A stretch of 59,142 nucleotides of DNA from an uncultured Arenicella sp. (GCA_905479805.1 CAJQNY010000044.1:1-59142), one strand, 5' to 3'. Numbered from the stretch's first letter, positions 1 through 8,212 are shown. Notes: a model not told the origin generated them from the sequence alone. Program-made: numbers and translations.

Positions 1-444
1 AAGCTCGAGCAACTCATCCATTTCATTGACCGCTTTAACCGCTTGAGCGGAGGTTTCGATCGCAGTTTCAATGTACTCTCGCATCGTGCTAGCGATCTCT
101 TGGGGCACGCTCATTTTTCGCCCCAGCATAATTCCGGCTACATCTTTAGTGCAATTGGCTATTTCATCCTGTCGCGAAACCATCACCAGTAAATCACTTC
201 GGTCAACCGGCATCATCAAGCTATTAGGCAGGTTTGATCTTAGGTTTATTTTTGCATCGTCAGCAGCGTGCTCCAAATCAGAGATTTCACCATGAACTTT
301 CGTCGCTTTGTCCCAATCGTCGCTCATAACGGCGTCCATAAAAGGAATCAACTGCATAGCACACTCATGCGCTAATTGAATATGTTCTTGGAGAGGCTTA
401 ATCGGAGACTGTCCAAACAAGTTACTAAACGGGGTACCCGCCAT
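1..444 (-). CDS. DUF47 (PhoU-like) phosphate transport regulator, C-terminus cut off by window edge
   Basis: Reading leftward from an ATG at 444 there are 148 codons without a stop up to base 1, so the C-terminal part lies outside. The product opens with SNLFGQSPIKPLQEHI and is an all-helical, soluble protein with many acidic residues (for example HGEISDLEHAADD), as in the DUF47/TIGR00153 family of PhoU-like proteins. Family members usually sit directly upstream of a Pit-type inorganic phosphate permease and are thought to regulate it; such a gene would lie beyond base 1. A full AGGAGG ribosome site at 455-450, five bases before the ATG, fixes the start. Family is assigned from memory of its N-terminal pattern. 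Confidence 0.75.
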   Translation of the reverse strand, partial: MAGTPFSNLFGQSPIKPLQEHIQLAHECAMQLIPFMDAVMSDDWDKATKVHGEISDLEHAADDAKINLRSNLPNSLMMPVDRSDLLVMVSRQDEIANCTKDVAGIMLGRKMSVPQEIASTMREYIETAIETSAQAVKAVNEMDELLEL

Positions 445-502
445 ACTGACCTCCTAAGGTCTTTTTAAATCTTGCTAGTTAATTAGCACAAAACTAGGGG
501 TA

Positions 503-874
503 TTAGTCCTTAGACAATCCCCATATACCGGTTCCGCGCGCCGCAATAAACAGGAACGCAAAACAAAAGATAGCGACCAATTCACCACCATTCAAAAGTG
601 GGAAAAAGCCTTTAGTACCGTGTGCCATCCAATAGGCTACAGCGGACATGCCTGAGCAAATAAACGCCGCAGGTCGTGTAAACAAGCCAATCATAACGAG
701 CACCCCACCGATTAGCTCAATAGAACCCGCCCCGTACATCATTGGGTTCATCGGCCATGGAAATTCTTGCGGAAAATTAAACAACTTTTGAGTGCCATGC
801 CAGATAAACATAAAGCCAATAACAATGCGTAATAAAGCATAGGTGTGTTCTTGATAATTGTCTAAAAATTTCAT
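503..874 (-). CDS. DoxX family membrane protein
   Basis: 123-residue integral membrane protein with about four hydrophobic helices and the DoxX hallmarks: an N-terminal helix RIVIGFMFIWHGTQKL, the segment GSIELIGGVLVMIGLFTRPAA, then HGTKGFFPLLNGGE before the last helix. DoxX-type proteins are quinone- or thiol-linked inner-membrane proteins of poorly defined function, and length is normal for the family. The start at 874 is supported by AGGAGT at 887-882, seven bases upstream. It follows the carbonic anhydrase gene in the same direction, separated by a triple 13-bp tandem repeat, so co-transcription is likely but unproven. Confidence 0.85.
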   Translation of the reverse strand: MKFLDNYQEHTYALLRIVIGFMFIWHGTQKLFNFPQEFPWPMNPMMYGAGSIELIGGVLVMIGLFTRPAAFICSGMSAVAYWMAHGTKGFFPLLNGGELVAIFCFAFLFIAARGTGIWGLSKD

Positions 875-887
875 TTGAAATACTCCT

Positions 888-926
888 AAGTCGTTGTTGA
901 AAGTCGTTGTTGAAAGTCGTTGTTGA
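888..926. repeat. Three perfect 13-bp tandem repeats between carbonic anhydrase and doxX
   Basis: The unit AAGTCGTTGTTGA occurs three times head to tail at 888-900, 901-913 and 914-926 with no mismatch. The array starts right after the carbonic anhydrase stop codon (929-927) and ends just upstream of the doxX ribosome site. Confidence 0.95.
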
Positions 927-1538
927 TTATTCAGTGGGGAGAAAGCTCACCTCACCCGTTTCAATACAATATTCGGCACCCACAATGCGGAGCTGGTGAC
1001 GATTAACCAGGCCACGTAATATCCGCGACCGCATGCGCAGCATTCTAACCGATTGCTCCACATTTGCACGCATCGATTTTTGTAACAATTCATCACGATC
1101 ACCACCACTGCATTCCTCAATAATAGGAAGAACAGCCGGTGTAACCCGATCCACTATTGCCCCAATATTTGGTGACATCTCTTCGGTATCGCTTAGCAAG
1201 GCATCAACGGTAGCCGCAATAGCACCACATTTTGAATGCCCCAAAACAACAACTAACTGAGTACCGAATTGCTGACACGCGAATTCCACGCTGCCAATTT
1301 GCGAAGGAGCAACTATATTTCCTGCCACCCTGATGACGAAGAGATCACCAAACCCCTGATCAAACACTAACTCTGCGGGTACGCGCGAATCTGAACAGCC
1401 CAGCACGATAGCAAAAGGTTTTTGCTCATTGAGCTTGGCATCTTCTACTTTAGTTTGTAACTCCTTGCCTTGAGAAGAAGTTTTTACAAACTGTTTATTG
1501 CCCGCAATTAACGCTTCAAGTGCTTGATCTGCATTCAT
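927..1538 (-). CDS. Beta-class carbonic anhydrase
   Basis: Converts CO2 and water to bicarbonate and a proton; cytoplasmic zinc enzyme. All beta-class zinc ligands are visible: Cys48 and Asp50 in CSDSRVPAE, and His101 and Cys104 in GHSKCGA; Arg52 completes the Asp-Arg dyad. Length is 203 residues from the ATG at 1538, normal for the family. A longer reading from a GTG at 1583 would overlap the upstream TAXI gene by 41 bases and adds nothing conserved, so 1538 is preferred; no strong ribosome site is seen, and translation may be coupled to the TAXI gene, whose stop is four bases upstream. Context suggests an operon TAXI receptor - carbonic anhydrase - DoxX. Confidence 0.92.
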   Translation of the reverse strand: MNADQALEALIAGNKQFVKTSSQGKELQTKVEDAKLNEQKPFAIVLGCSDSRVPAELVFDQGFGDLFVIRVAGNIVAPSQIGSVEFACQQFGTQLVVVLGHSKCGAIAATVDALLSDTEEMSPNIGAIVDRVTPAVLPIIEECSGGDRDELLQKSMRANVEQSVRMLRMRSRILRGLVNRHQLRIVGAEYCIETGEVSFLPTE

Positions 1539-1542
1539 AATT

Positions 1543-2673
1543 TTATTTAATAAGCCGAGCTTCTCGGTAGTAGCGAATCGCACCTGGGTGCAATGGCGCG
1601 GATATCCCTGCGTAAGGCAATTCTTTCTTACTTAATGATCTTAAGGATGGGTGCAACGATTGAAAATCTTTGAAGTTTTCAACGATCTCTTTGACTACGT
1701 GGTAAATCGCTTTTGGTGACGTTGATTCTAAGGCGACAAAAGTGGCTCCGTAGCCAAATGAAAGTATGTCTTCTTTTGAATCTAGATGATCCCCACGTAA
1801 AATTTTCCCCGTTCTATAATAGGGTTTCTCTTGGATGATCTTGGCAATTTCCGGATCTTCTAATGGGACAAAGCGCAACTTACAAGTTTCAGTCAAGCCT
1901 TTTAGGTTGTCGTTCAAGCTACTGCCTAATAACAGAATTGCCTCTACCTTGTCAGCGCATAACTCGCTTACCTGACGCGTATCGTTCATGCGTCGAACTG
2001 TTTTGAAATTTTTATCCGACCAACCCTTAGCTTCCAACAAAGAGTTGATAATCCGGTGTTGTAATGAGCGGGCATATCCAAAACTTACAACGCGATCTTC
2101 CAAATCGCTAAAACTATTAATTTCGCTATCTTCCTTTACGATTAACGCCAAAGGGTCGGGCTCCAATGCAAGGACAGCACGTAGATCTGGGTTAGCGCCT
2201 TCTTCCCTGAATGTACTGGTCCCGTTGTAAGCATGATACTGCCAATCTGATTGCGCAAAAACCAAATCAAAACTACCGTCGCGTAATTGGCGTAAGTTCG
2301 ATATAGACCCTCCAGTACTCTCTAAAGAACATCGCATGTTATGCAACGATCGATGCCGGTTCAATAATCGACAGATCACCCCACCAACCGGAAAATACAC
2401 ACCTCTGACACTTCCAGTTCCAATAAGCATGTGGCTTAGTCGCTTCCCTCTACGGCTAAGCTTATCTATAGCAAAAGTGGCTTCTTTTGGCGGTTGCACG
2501 GCATCATCCTTAGGCGCAGATAAATCCCCATTGCTCGCGGCCTCAGCTACCGCCACGCCGCTGCCATCTTCATTAGGTTTTTCAGTGCACCCAACGAATA
2601 AATACCCCATGCAACACAACACAATGAAATGAGCTGTTGCGCTCATGGATTTTTTCGATTTTCTCCCCAACAT
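1543..2673 (-). CDS. TAXI-family TRAP solute receptor, predicted lipoprotein
   Basis: 376 residues. An N-terminal hydrophobic segment ends in YLFVGC, a usable lipobox, so the protein is probably anchored by its N-terminal Cys and faces the periplasm. The body has the TAXI pattern: MLIGTGSVRGVYFPVGGVICRLLN near the start, then GSFDLVFAQSDWQYHAYNG, and EDRVVSFGYARS, typical of substrate receptors for TRAP transporters. TAXI receptors normally accompany a fused 4TM-12TM permease; none is encoded here. The gene is four bases upstream of the carbonic anhydrase gene. The ligand cannot be told from sequence. The start at 2673 gives a basic n-region MLGRKSKKS; an ATG at 2646 is an alternative. Confidence 0.82.
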   Translation of the reverse strand: MLGRKSKKSMSATAHFIVLCCMGYLFVGCTEKPNEDGSGVAVAEAASNGDLSAPKDDAVQPPKEATFAIDKLSRRGKRLSHMLIGTGSVRGVYFPVGGVICRLLNRHRSLHNMRCSLESTGGSISNLRQLRDGSFDLVFAQSDWQYHAYNGTSTFREEGANPDLRAVLALEPDPLALIVKEDSEINSFSDLEDRVVSFGYARSLQHRIINSLLEAKGWSDKNFKTVRRMNDTRQVSELCADKVEAILLLGSSLNDNLKGLTETCKLRFVPLEDPEIAKIIQEKPYYRTGKILRGDHLDSKEDILSFGYGATFVALESTSPKAIYHVVKEIVENFKDFQSLHPSLRSLSKKELPYAGISAPLHPGAIRYYREARLIK

Positions 2674-2878
2674 TTTTTACTTGTAAGCTAATCCTAAGGG
2701 TGACGAATAAAGGCTACTATAAACAATCTAGGCCACGAACAAAAGGCGTGTTAACGAAAGCTATTGCAAAGTTATTGACGCCGGTCCGAGCCTTGATTTA
2801 CCTGTACCAAAATTGACCGATAACGTATGATGCTGTTGATATCAAACACGGCTAATTAGCTTTTTATCCCATCGTCTC

Positions 2879-3931
2879 ATGCGCCATACCACTACAGATT
2901 TGCAAAAGCAGTTCGCTGCGCAAATAGTTTCAATAAAAGGCCCACACTCGGAGTTTTCCGAATTGGCTGGGTTTGAAGATGTAAACAAAGACGCCATGGT
3001 GTTCATACAATCGGCTGAACAATTCCATGAATTTGGCGAAATTCAGCCCAGCGTCGTAGTTACTGCTGAATCGGTAGCTCAAGAGATCGGTTCGGAGTTT
3101 TCAGGAACCATTGTTTGCGTTAAGGACATTCGGCTCGCTCAAGCCCTCTTTAAACAGAAATTTTTCGACTATCTAGCGCAAGATGATGAGTGGCCCGACA
3201 TCCACCCTAATGCAATCATCCATTCAAGCAGCAGCATAGGGAACAATTGTCGTATCGGCCCCGGCGTGACGATTGGTGCGAATTGTACGATTGCCGATCA
3301 TGTGTGCATTCGTGCCAATAGCGTTATTGAGCACGGCGTGACCATCGGAAAAAATAGCATTATCAATAGCCTAGCGAATATCGGCTATAACAGCGAAATT
3401 GGCGAAAACGTTATTATTCAATCTGGCTGCATTATTGGCAATGAAGGCTACGGGTTTGCGACTGATGAACAGCACCAACACCATCGAATTCCGCATACTG
3501 GCAATGTAAAAATAGGCAACAATGTTCAGATTGGCAGTAACACCTGTGTAGACCGCGGTACCTACGCGAGCACCGAAATTGAACGAGGCGTAAAAATCGA
3601 TAATTTGTGCCACATTGCCCATAACGTTAGGATTGGTGAGAACAGCCTCATCACCGCACAAACCGTCATTGCTGGATCAAGCTCGATCGGAAAACGAGTT
3701 ATTACCTCCGGGCAAACGGGAGTACTTGACCATATCAACATTGCCGATGATGTTGTCTTGGTGCAGCGCGCAGGTGTATCTCAAGACATTACCGAAAGCG
3801 GTATGTACGCGGGTTCGCCGGCAAAACCCTATAGAGAGTTTGTAAAAGGCTTAGGCGTTTCCAAAAAACTTGCGCGCCTAGAACAAAAACTAAAAGCGCT
3901 GCAAGAAGAATTCCTTAAGAGCCAACACTAG
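2879..3931 (+). CDS. lpxD: UDP-3-O-acylglucosamine N-acyltransferase (LpxD-like)
   Basis: 350 residues. LpxD transfers a 3-hydroxyacyl chain from acyl carrier protein to the 2-amino group of UDP-3-O-acyl-glucosamine in lipid A synthesis. The N-terminal ~100 residues form the LpxD uridine-binding region in a diverged form; residues ~105-310 are hexapeptide repeats of a left-handed beta-helix (for example HPNAIIHSSSSIGNN, SNTCVDRGTYAST). The catalytic His is His248 in DNLCHIAHNV. A C-terminal helix (LARLEQKLKALQEEF) matches the family. It is outside the usual bamA-skp-lpxD-fabZ-lpxA cluster, so it may be a second copy or the only one. The DUF374 acyltransferase follows 33 bases later. Confidence 0.85.
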   Translation: MRHTTTDLQKQFAAQIVSIKGPHSEFSELAGFEDVNKDAMVFIQSAEQFHEFGEIQPSVVVTAESVAQEIGSEFSGTIVCVKDIRLAQALFKQKFFDYLAQDDEWPDIHPNAIIHSSSSIGNNCRIGPGVTIGANCTIADHVCIRANSVIEHGVTIGKNSIINSLANIGYNSEIGENVIIQSGCIIGNEGYGFATDEQHQHHRIPHTGNVKIGNNVQIGSNTCVDRGTYASTEIERGVKIDNLCHIAHNVRIGENSLITAQTVIAGSSSIGKRVITSGQTGVLDHINIADDVVLVQRAGVSQDITESGMYAGSPAKPYREFVKGLGVSKKLARLEQKLKALQEEFLKSQH

Positions 3932-3964
3932 CTCTCTAGCTGGTATACACAAAACAGTATTCAA

Positions 3965-4624
3965 GTGCGCGAAAAATTTCTACTCTTTCTTCTTCCCCTA
4001 ATCTTCAAGGTGGTTTTACTCACGATTACCGCCACCTGTCGGGTCAAATGGCACAACAAAGAAAGCTTTGATCGACTGTATGATTCTGAACAAGGTTGGA
4101 TCTTAAGCTTTTGGCACGAGAACGTCTTGATTATCCCTTGCTTGCTGCGTAACCGAGGCATAACCTGCATGGTGAGCGACAGTCGCGATGGTGAGTACAT
4201 AGCACGCTGTGGTCACGTTTTTGGTAACAAAGTGCTGCGCGGCTCATCATCCAAGGGTTCAGCAAAAGCAACACGCTCGGCACTTCGTTTGCTTAAGAAA
4301 AATGAAACCATAGCGATAACGCCAGATGGCCCCAGAGGACCTGCGCACAAATTACAAAGTGGTGTTTTATGGTTGAGCTCCTTAGCTGCTGCGCCTATAT
4401 TGCCGTTCCATATCGAAGTTAATCGGCATTGGCGATTTAAAAGCTGGGACGGACAAAAATTACCGCAACCCTTCTCGACAATTCACGTGAGCGTTGGTGA
4501 ACCCTATTTCACGGACCGTGAAATTTTACAGGCAACACCTGATTCCGTTGTAAATGAGTTCGAGCAGATAATGATGAACAACACCAATCAAGCTCGCGAG
4601 CACGCAGGGCAACCACTAATTTAA
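3965..4624 (+). CDS. DUF374 lysophospholipid acyltransferase-like protein
   Basis: 219 residues starting at GTG 3965; no better start is present and the ribosome site is weak. One N-terminal hydrophobic helix (FLLFLLPLIFKVVLLTI) suggests inner-membrane attachment. Conserved blocks are LSFWHENVLIIP, VSDSRDGEYIA, GSSSKGSAKATRSAL and AITPDGPRGPAHKLQSG, the pattern of the DUF374 branch of the lysophospholipid acyltransferase superfamily. Members are found near lipid A or Kdo genes and are believed to acylate a glycolipid, but the substrate is not established. Here it lies between an LpxD-like gene and an arsenate reductase gene, on the same strand, consistent with a lipid A-related role. Confidence 0.83.
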   Translation: MREKFLLFLLPLIFKVVLLTITATCRVKWHNKESFDRLYDSEQGWILSFWHENVLIIPCLLRNRGITCMVSDSRDGEYIARCGHVFGNKVLRGSSSKGSAKATRSALRLLKKNETIAITPDGPRGPAHKLQSGVLWLSSLAAAPILPFHIEVNRHWRFKSWDGQKLPQPFSTIHVSVGEPYFTDREILQATPDSVVNEFEQIMMNNTNQAREHAGQPLI

Positions 4625-4653
4625 TCATGCCACTTACTTAATCATGCAACTTA
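4621..4653. repeat. 17-bp imperfect tandem duplication spanning a stop and a start codon
   Basis: TTAATCATGCCACTTAC at 4621-4637 is followed directly by TTAATCATGCAACTTA at 4638-4653. The first copy contains the stop codon of the DUF374 gene (TAA, 4622-4624), the second contains the start codon of the next gene (ATG, 4644). The ATG in the first copy is followed by an in-frame stop after four codons. Confidence 0.85.
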
Positions 4654-5117
4654 GACTGCTCTTCATCTGTACGCACAATCGATGTCGGAGCATATTAGCC
4701 GAAGCGATAGGCAGGCATGTCTGTCCTGATCTCTTTGAACTAGCAAGTGCAGGCAGTCAACCTGCAGGCAACGTACACCCACTCACTCTCAAAGCACTCG
4801 AGCAACACAACGTCACTATTGATGGTTTAAAAAGCAAGTCATGGGATGAGTTAAATGATTTTCGACCCGATGCGGTATTGACGATGTGTGATAACGCGGC
4901 AAAAGAAAGCTGTCCTACCTGGTTTGGGGATAGCGTCCGGGTAAACTGGTCCTTGTCGGACCCGTCTAAAACCCAAGGGTCAGAACAAGATATGCTCGAC
5001 GCGATGCATCAGACTATTGAGACGTTAACATGCAGATTCACGTTACTTGCGAATAATGATTTACAGTCCGCAACTGCGACCGAACTGAAAGAATTGTTAG
5101 AAATGGCGGCTAGCTAG
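4644..5117 (+). CDS. arsC: Thioredoxin-type arsenate reductase / low-molecular-weight phosphatase
   Basis: 157 residues, cytoplasmic. The N-terminus carries the phosphatase P-loop as CTHNRCRS, the nucleophilic Cys being residue 10. A second Cys pair in TMCDNAAKESCP, six residues apart, matches the resolving cysteines (Cys82/Cys89 type) of thioredoxin-coupled ArsC, which reduces arsenate to arsenite through a disulfide cascade. The segment VNWSLSDPSKTQGS with its aspartate is the general acid region. No arsenite efflux pump or ArsR is nearby, so the physiological role is uncertain. The ORF ends one base before the stop of the convergent TPR lipoprotein gene. Confidence 0.85.
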   Translation: MQLRLLFICTHNRCRSILAEAIGRHVCPDLFELASAGSQPAGNVHPLTLKALEQHNVTIDGLKSKSWDELNDFRPDAVLTMCDNAAKESCPTWFGDSVRVNWSLSDPSKTQGSEQDMLDAMHQTIETLTCRFTLLANNDLQSATATELKELLEMAAS

Positions 5118-5118
5118 C

Positions 5119-5625
5119 TTAGCGCTCGAGCAACTTTACGCGGAATTTTTCAGCCGCATCAAAATTACCCAAGGCCTTATGTGCGTTCGCCATTAGATAC
5201 CAATTTTGGCGGCGTAATTGCATATTGGCACCCGCCAACGTATTGGACTTTGCGGCCAATTGTATCGCTTGCTTATGGTCTCCCTGTCCCACACGAATAT
5301 CAGCCATACGACTCCAAAGCATGGCATTACGAGGCTCTATCCTCAGCGCTCTTTCTAAAGAGCTAAGTGCGGTATCAGCATCGCCAGCATCTTGGTGTCG
5401 TTCTGCCGAAGCGACAAGCCTCTTAACCACCGCTGAACTAGAGGGTTGATTTGGCAGCGATGTTGCTGATATATCGCGCTCCTCTGGCAGCGGCAATACC
5501 TCTCCATTAATAACCACTCTATCTTCAACCTGAGCCGGCTCGCGGCTAGCATCTTCAACCGATCTCGTCGACACACACGATTGTAGGAACAAAGCCATCA
5601 AGGAGATGCCAAGTAATCGCATCAT
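5119..5625 (-). CDS. TPR lipoprotein next to PBP1b, LpoP-like activator candidate
   Basis: 168 residues from the ATG at 5625. The signal MMRLLGISLMALFLQSC ends in a lipobox (LQSC), predicting an outer-membrane lipoprotein. A ~50-residue linker with many acidic and Pro residues leads to TPR-type repeats (RHQDAGDADTALSSLERALRIEP; WSRMADIRVGQGDHKQAIQLA; ANAHKALGNFDAAEKF). In Pseudomonas the PBP1b gene is linked to a TPR lipoprotein, LpoP, which activates PBP1b in place of enterobacterial LpoB; architecture and position here agree. The gene starts 13 bases after the PBP1b stop. A longer reading from 5730 overlaps PBP1b and places the signal peptide internally, so it was rejected. LpoP identity is an inference. 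Confidence 0.75.
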   Translation of the reverse strand: MMRLLGISLMALFLQSCVSTRSVEDASREPAQVEDRVVINGEVLPLPEERDISATSLPNQPSSSAVVKRLVASAERHQDAGDADTALSSLERALRIEPRNAMLWSRMADIRVGQGDHKQAIQLAAKSNTLAGANMQLRRQNWYLMANAHKALGNFDAAEKFRVKLLER

Positions 5626-5638
5626 GCCAAGGATCAGC

Positions 5639-8212
5639 TTAGCCGAATATTCTCTTCCAAAAGGATTGCTTCTTGCGCTTGTTAGGTTGTCGTCGCTGTT
5701 GTTCACTTGGCTCAAAATGTTGGTCTTCATCTAAATCCTTTAAATCATACTGCATTCTTTCCGCGCACGGTAACCTTTCCAAAGGAAGAGAACTGATTAA
5801 CATTGGCAACTGCCTAGAAAGACTACAATCGTTAAGGTTTTGATCCTGAGAATAATATATCAGCTGCGGGATAATATTTTCGTGATAGGGAAGCTCTAAC
5901 CGCTGTTGAGGAATATTCTGCATCACTTTCGACCATAACCTTGCTGCGCCACTAGCTCCAGTTAGGCCGGTAGACTTATTGTCATCCCTGCCTACCCAGA
6001 TTACCGTTAGATAGTTCCCACTGAAACCGGCAAACCAACTATCGCGATACTCATCCGTAGTACCTGTTTTCCCGGCCAAGCCATAGTCATATTGAAAGCC
6101 ATTCAAAACACTGCGCGCGGTGCCACTGCGTACTACCTCTTGTAGCGCATAGTTAATCAAATTGTTGTGCTCTGGTTCTACCACTTGCTCTATAGCAAGG
6201 GGGTAACGACTTAAGGGCTCATCCGCATTGCTGAGCACCGAACGAACACCTTTGATCGGGGTTTTAAACCCGCCCGATGCGAGCGTCAGGTAGAGTTGAC
6301 CCACGTCCATAACACTCATTGGCACAGCACCTAATAGGAGTGAGGGCAACTGGCTAAATGACTCCTCATACCCCAACCTACGAATAGTATCGCTTACCGT
6401 GGAAACACCCAACTCCATGCCAAGTTGAACAGTGGCTAAATTGTATGACTTGGCCAGCGCATCAATTAACATGACCTGTCCATGTTCCTCGCCATCATAA
6501 TTGTTTGGCTGCCAATCGGGGCTGCCGCGTTGCGAGACGGTGATCTTGGTGTCCTCAATTGGCGTTGCCAATGAAAACTTTTCTGGCTGCTCTAACGCCG
6601 TCAAAAAAACAAAAGGTTTCAGTAACGAGCCAACTGGGCGGCGCGCACTCAACGCGCGGTTAAAACCAGAAAATTTCGACCTTCGATCCCCCATCATCGC
6701 GGCAACTTCACCATTATCTGTTCGGATAACCACGGCAGCTACTTGTAGTTTTCCGTCAGCAAGTCCACGACTCTTTTCTATGCGCGTCAACTCCTGAGTA
6801 ACATTTATTTCAAGGGCGCTTTGCACTCTTGGGTCCAAAGTCGTATAGATTTGCAATCCATCATTTGCTAGATCCGCCTGTCGATAATCGGCTTTTAAGT
6901 TGCTGCCTATATAACCAGAAAAAGCCGGGTAAGAAAGCGGCGCTACGCGTTTCGTGACACTGTCGATTCTCAGAGGTGAATCAACGGCCTGTTGGTACTC
7001 TTCTTGGCTTATGACTTCTTCACCGAGCATGGTCTTCAACACGAGGTCTCGACGCTGCTTAGCTCGCTGTGGGTTCTTCATCGGATTATAGTAGCTTGGC
7101 CCTTTGATAATACCGGCCAATAATGCCAAGTCAGGCAAATCCAATTCTTCCAGCGGCCGACCGAAAAAGTATTGACTGCCTAACGCAAACCCATGAATTG
7201 CACGATTTCCAGCCTGGCTCAAGAACACTTCATTTAAATAGGCCTGAAGAATCTCATCCTTGCTGTAGTGAACCTCTAACAAAACAGCCATCACTATTTC
7301 TTGTAGTTTCCGACGAATGGTTCTCGATGAATTCAAATAGTAATTTTTTACCAGCTGCTGAGTCAGGGTCGAACCGCCCTGCACCACTTTGCCAGCAGCA
7401 ATATTTTTCACCATCGCGCGCGCGATGCCTAAGGGGTTTATTCCAAAATGGCTATAAAACTGTCTGTCTTCGATTGAGATTAACGCGTCGATGAGTAGCG
7501 GCGGAACATCTTCGAGCTTCAGCAGGGTGCGATCTTCATGGCTCAACGGAGAAACGCTACCGAAAAGACGCGGTTCAATCCGAATTATTTCCGTTGACGA
7601 ACTTCCACCTTGCTGATCCACCACTCGGATATTCTCTACCGTATTTCCTCGGAGCTCTATTTCAACTTGCTGTCGAGGCTGTAAGCCATCCCAAAACTGG
7701 AACTCTCTTTGGTGCATCGCTAGCTCATCTTGAGTGAACCGATAGCTGCCTACTCGAGTTATATCCGTTCTTTCCTGATATCCCAATTCTTCCAACTCGG
7801 CTTGGACTAAACCTCTATCCAGTCTCTGCCCTAAATACAGCTCCATCGGCCGGGTGTAGACATGAGCCGGTAAAGCCCATTTTTGCCCTTCAAACTGTTT
7901 GCGTATTTTTATATCAGAATACGCGGTAAACCCCAGCAACAAAACAAACCCTAAAATGAACAGTCTAAGCAGGCCGCTTTTCAGCCAGCCAAATAAGGGC
8001 GAACCTGCACCCGCAATGGACTTCTTTGGGCTTGCCTTATGGCTTGCCTTATGGCTTGGCTTTTTCGTGGCTCTCTTCGCGGTTTTTTTGGAAGCACGTT
8101 TTTTACCTGCTTTTACCGGTTTCTTGCTCTGCTTCTTTGTCGTAGAACTCGCCTTTGCTGGAACTTTCGTCTTGGCTTTTGATATTTTCTTTTTTGTTTT
8201 CTTACCACTCAT
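5639..8212 (-). CDS. mrcB: Penicillin-binding protein 1b, bifunctional glycosyltransferase/transpeptidase
   Basis: 857 residues. Polymerises lipid II and cross-links peptidoglycan at the inner membrane's outer face. Order: a Lys/Ala/Ser-rich cytoplasmic tail (~residues 1-80), one membrane helix (LLRLFILGFVLLLGFTAY), a UB2H-like region (HVYTRPMELYLGQRL), a GT51 domain with catalytic Glu248 in EDRQFYSHFG and the GGSTLTQQLVKN block, then the transpeptidase domain with Ser529 in SLLK, the SYN motif in AKSYNLAT and Lys715 in KTGT. Spacing agrees with E. coli PBP1b. The basic C-terminus (QSFWKRIFG) is ordinary. The tail includes a short in-frame repeat. Followed by the LpoP-like lipoprotein gene. 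Confidence 0.96.
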   Translation of the reverse strand: MSGKKTKKKISKAKTKVPAKASSTTKKQSKKPVKAGKKRASKKTAKRATKKPSHKASHKASPKKSIAGAGSPLFGWLKSGLLRLFILGFVLLLGFTAYSDIKIRKQFEGQKWALPAHVYTRPMELYLGQRLDRGLVQAELEELGYQERTDITRVGSYRFTQDELAMHQREFQFWDGLQPRQQVEIELRGNTVENIRVVDQQGGSSSTEIIRIEPRLFGSVSPLSHEDRTLLKLEDVPPLLIDALISIEDRQFYSHFGINPLGIARAMVKNIAAGKVVQGGSTLTQQLVKNYYLNSSRTIRRKLQEIVMAVLLEVHYSKDEILQAYLNEVFLSQAGNRAIHGFALGSQYFFGRPLEELDLPDLALLAGIIKGPSYYNPMKNPQRAKQRRDLVLKTMLGEEVISQEEYQQAVDSPLRIDSVTKRVAPLSYPAFSGYIGSNLKADYRQADLANDGLQIYTTLDPRVQSALEINVTQELTRIEKSRGLADGKLQVAAVVIRTDNGEVAAMMGDRRSKFSGFNRALSARRPVGSLLKPFVFLTALEQPEKFSLATPIEDTKITVSQRGSPDWQPNNYDGEEHGQVMLIDALAKSYNLATVQLGMELGVSTVSDTIRRLGYEESFSQLPSLLLGAVPMSVMDVGQLYLTLASGGFKTPIKGVRSVLSNADEPLSRYPLAIEQVVEPEHNNLINYALQEVVRSGTARSVLNGFQYDYGLAGKTGTTDEYRDSWFAGFSGNYLTVIWVGRDDNKSTGLTGASGAARLWSKVMQNIPQQRLELPYHENIIPQLIYYSQDQNLNDCSLSRQLPMLISSLPLERLPCAERMQYDLKDLDEDQHFEPSEQQRRQPNKRKKQSFWKRIFG
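8031..8058. repeat. 12-bp in-frame tandem repeat in the PBP1b cytoplasmic tail
   Basis: CTTGCCTTATGG at 8031-8042 is repeated at 8043-8054 and partly again to 8058. On the coding (minus) strand it encodes repeated Ser-His-Lys-Ala units of the Lys-rich tail, so copy number can vary without breaking frame. Confidence 0.9.

Noticed and set aside
5626-5730. N-terminal extension of the TPR lipoprotein into mrcB
   Set aside because: Would bury the lipoprotein signal 35 residues inside the protein; the ATG at 5625 gives a standard signal.
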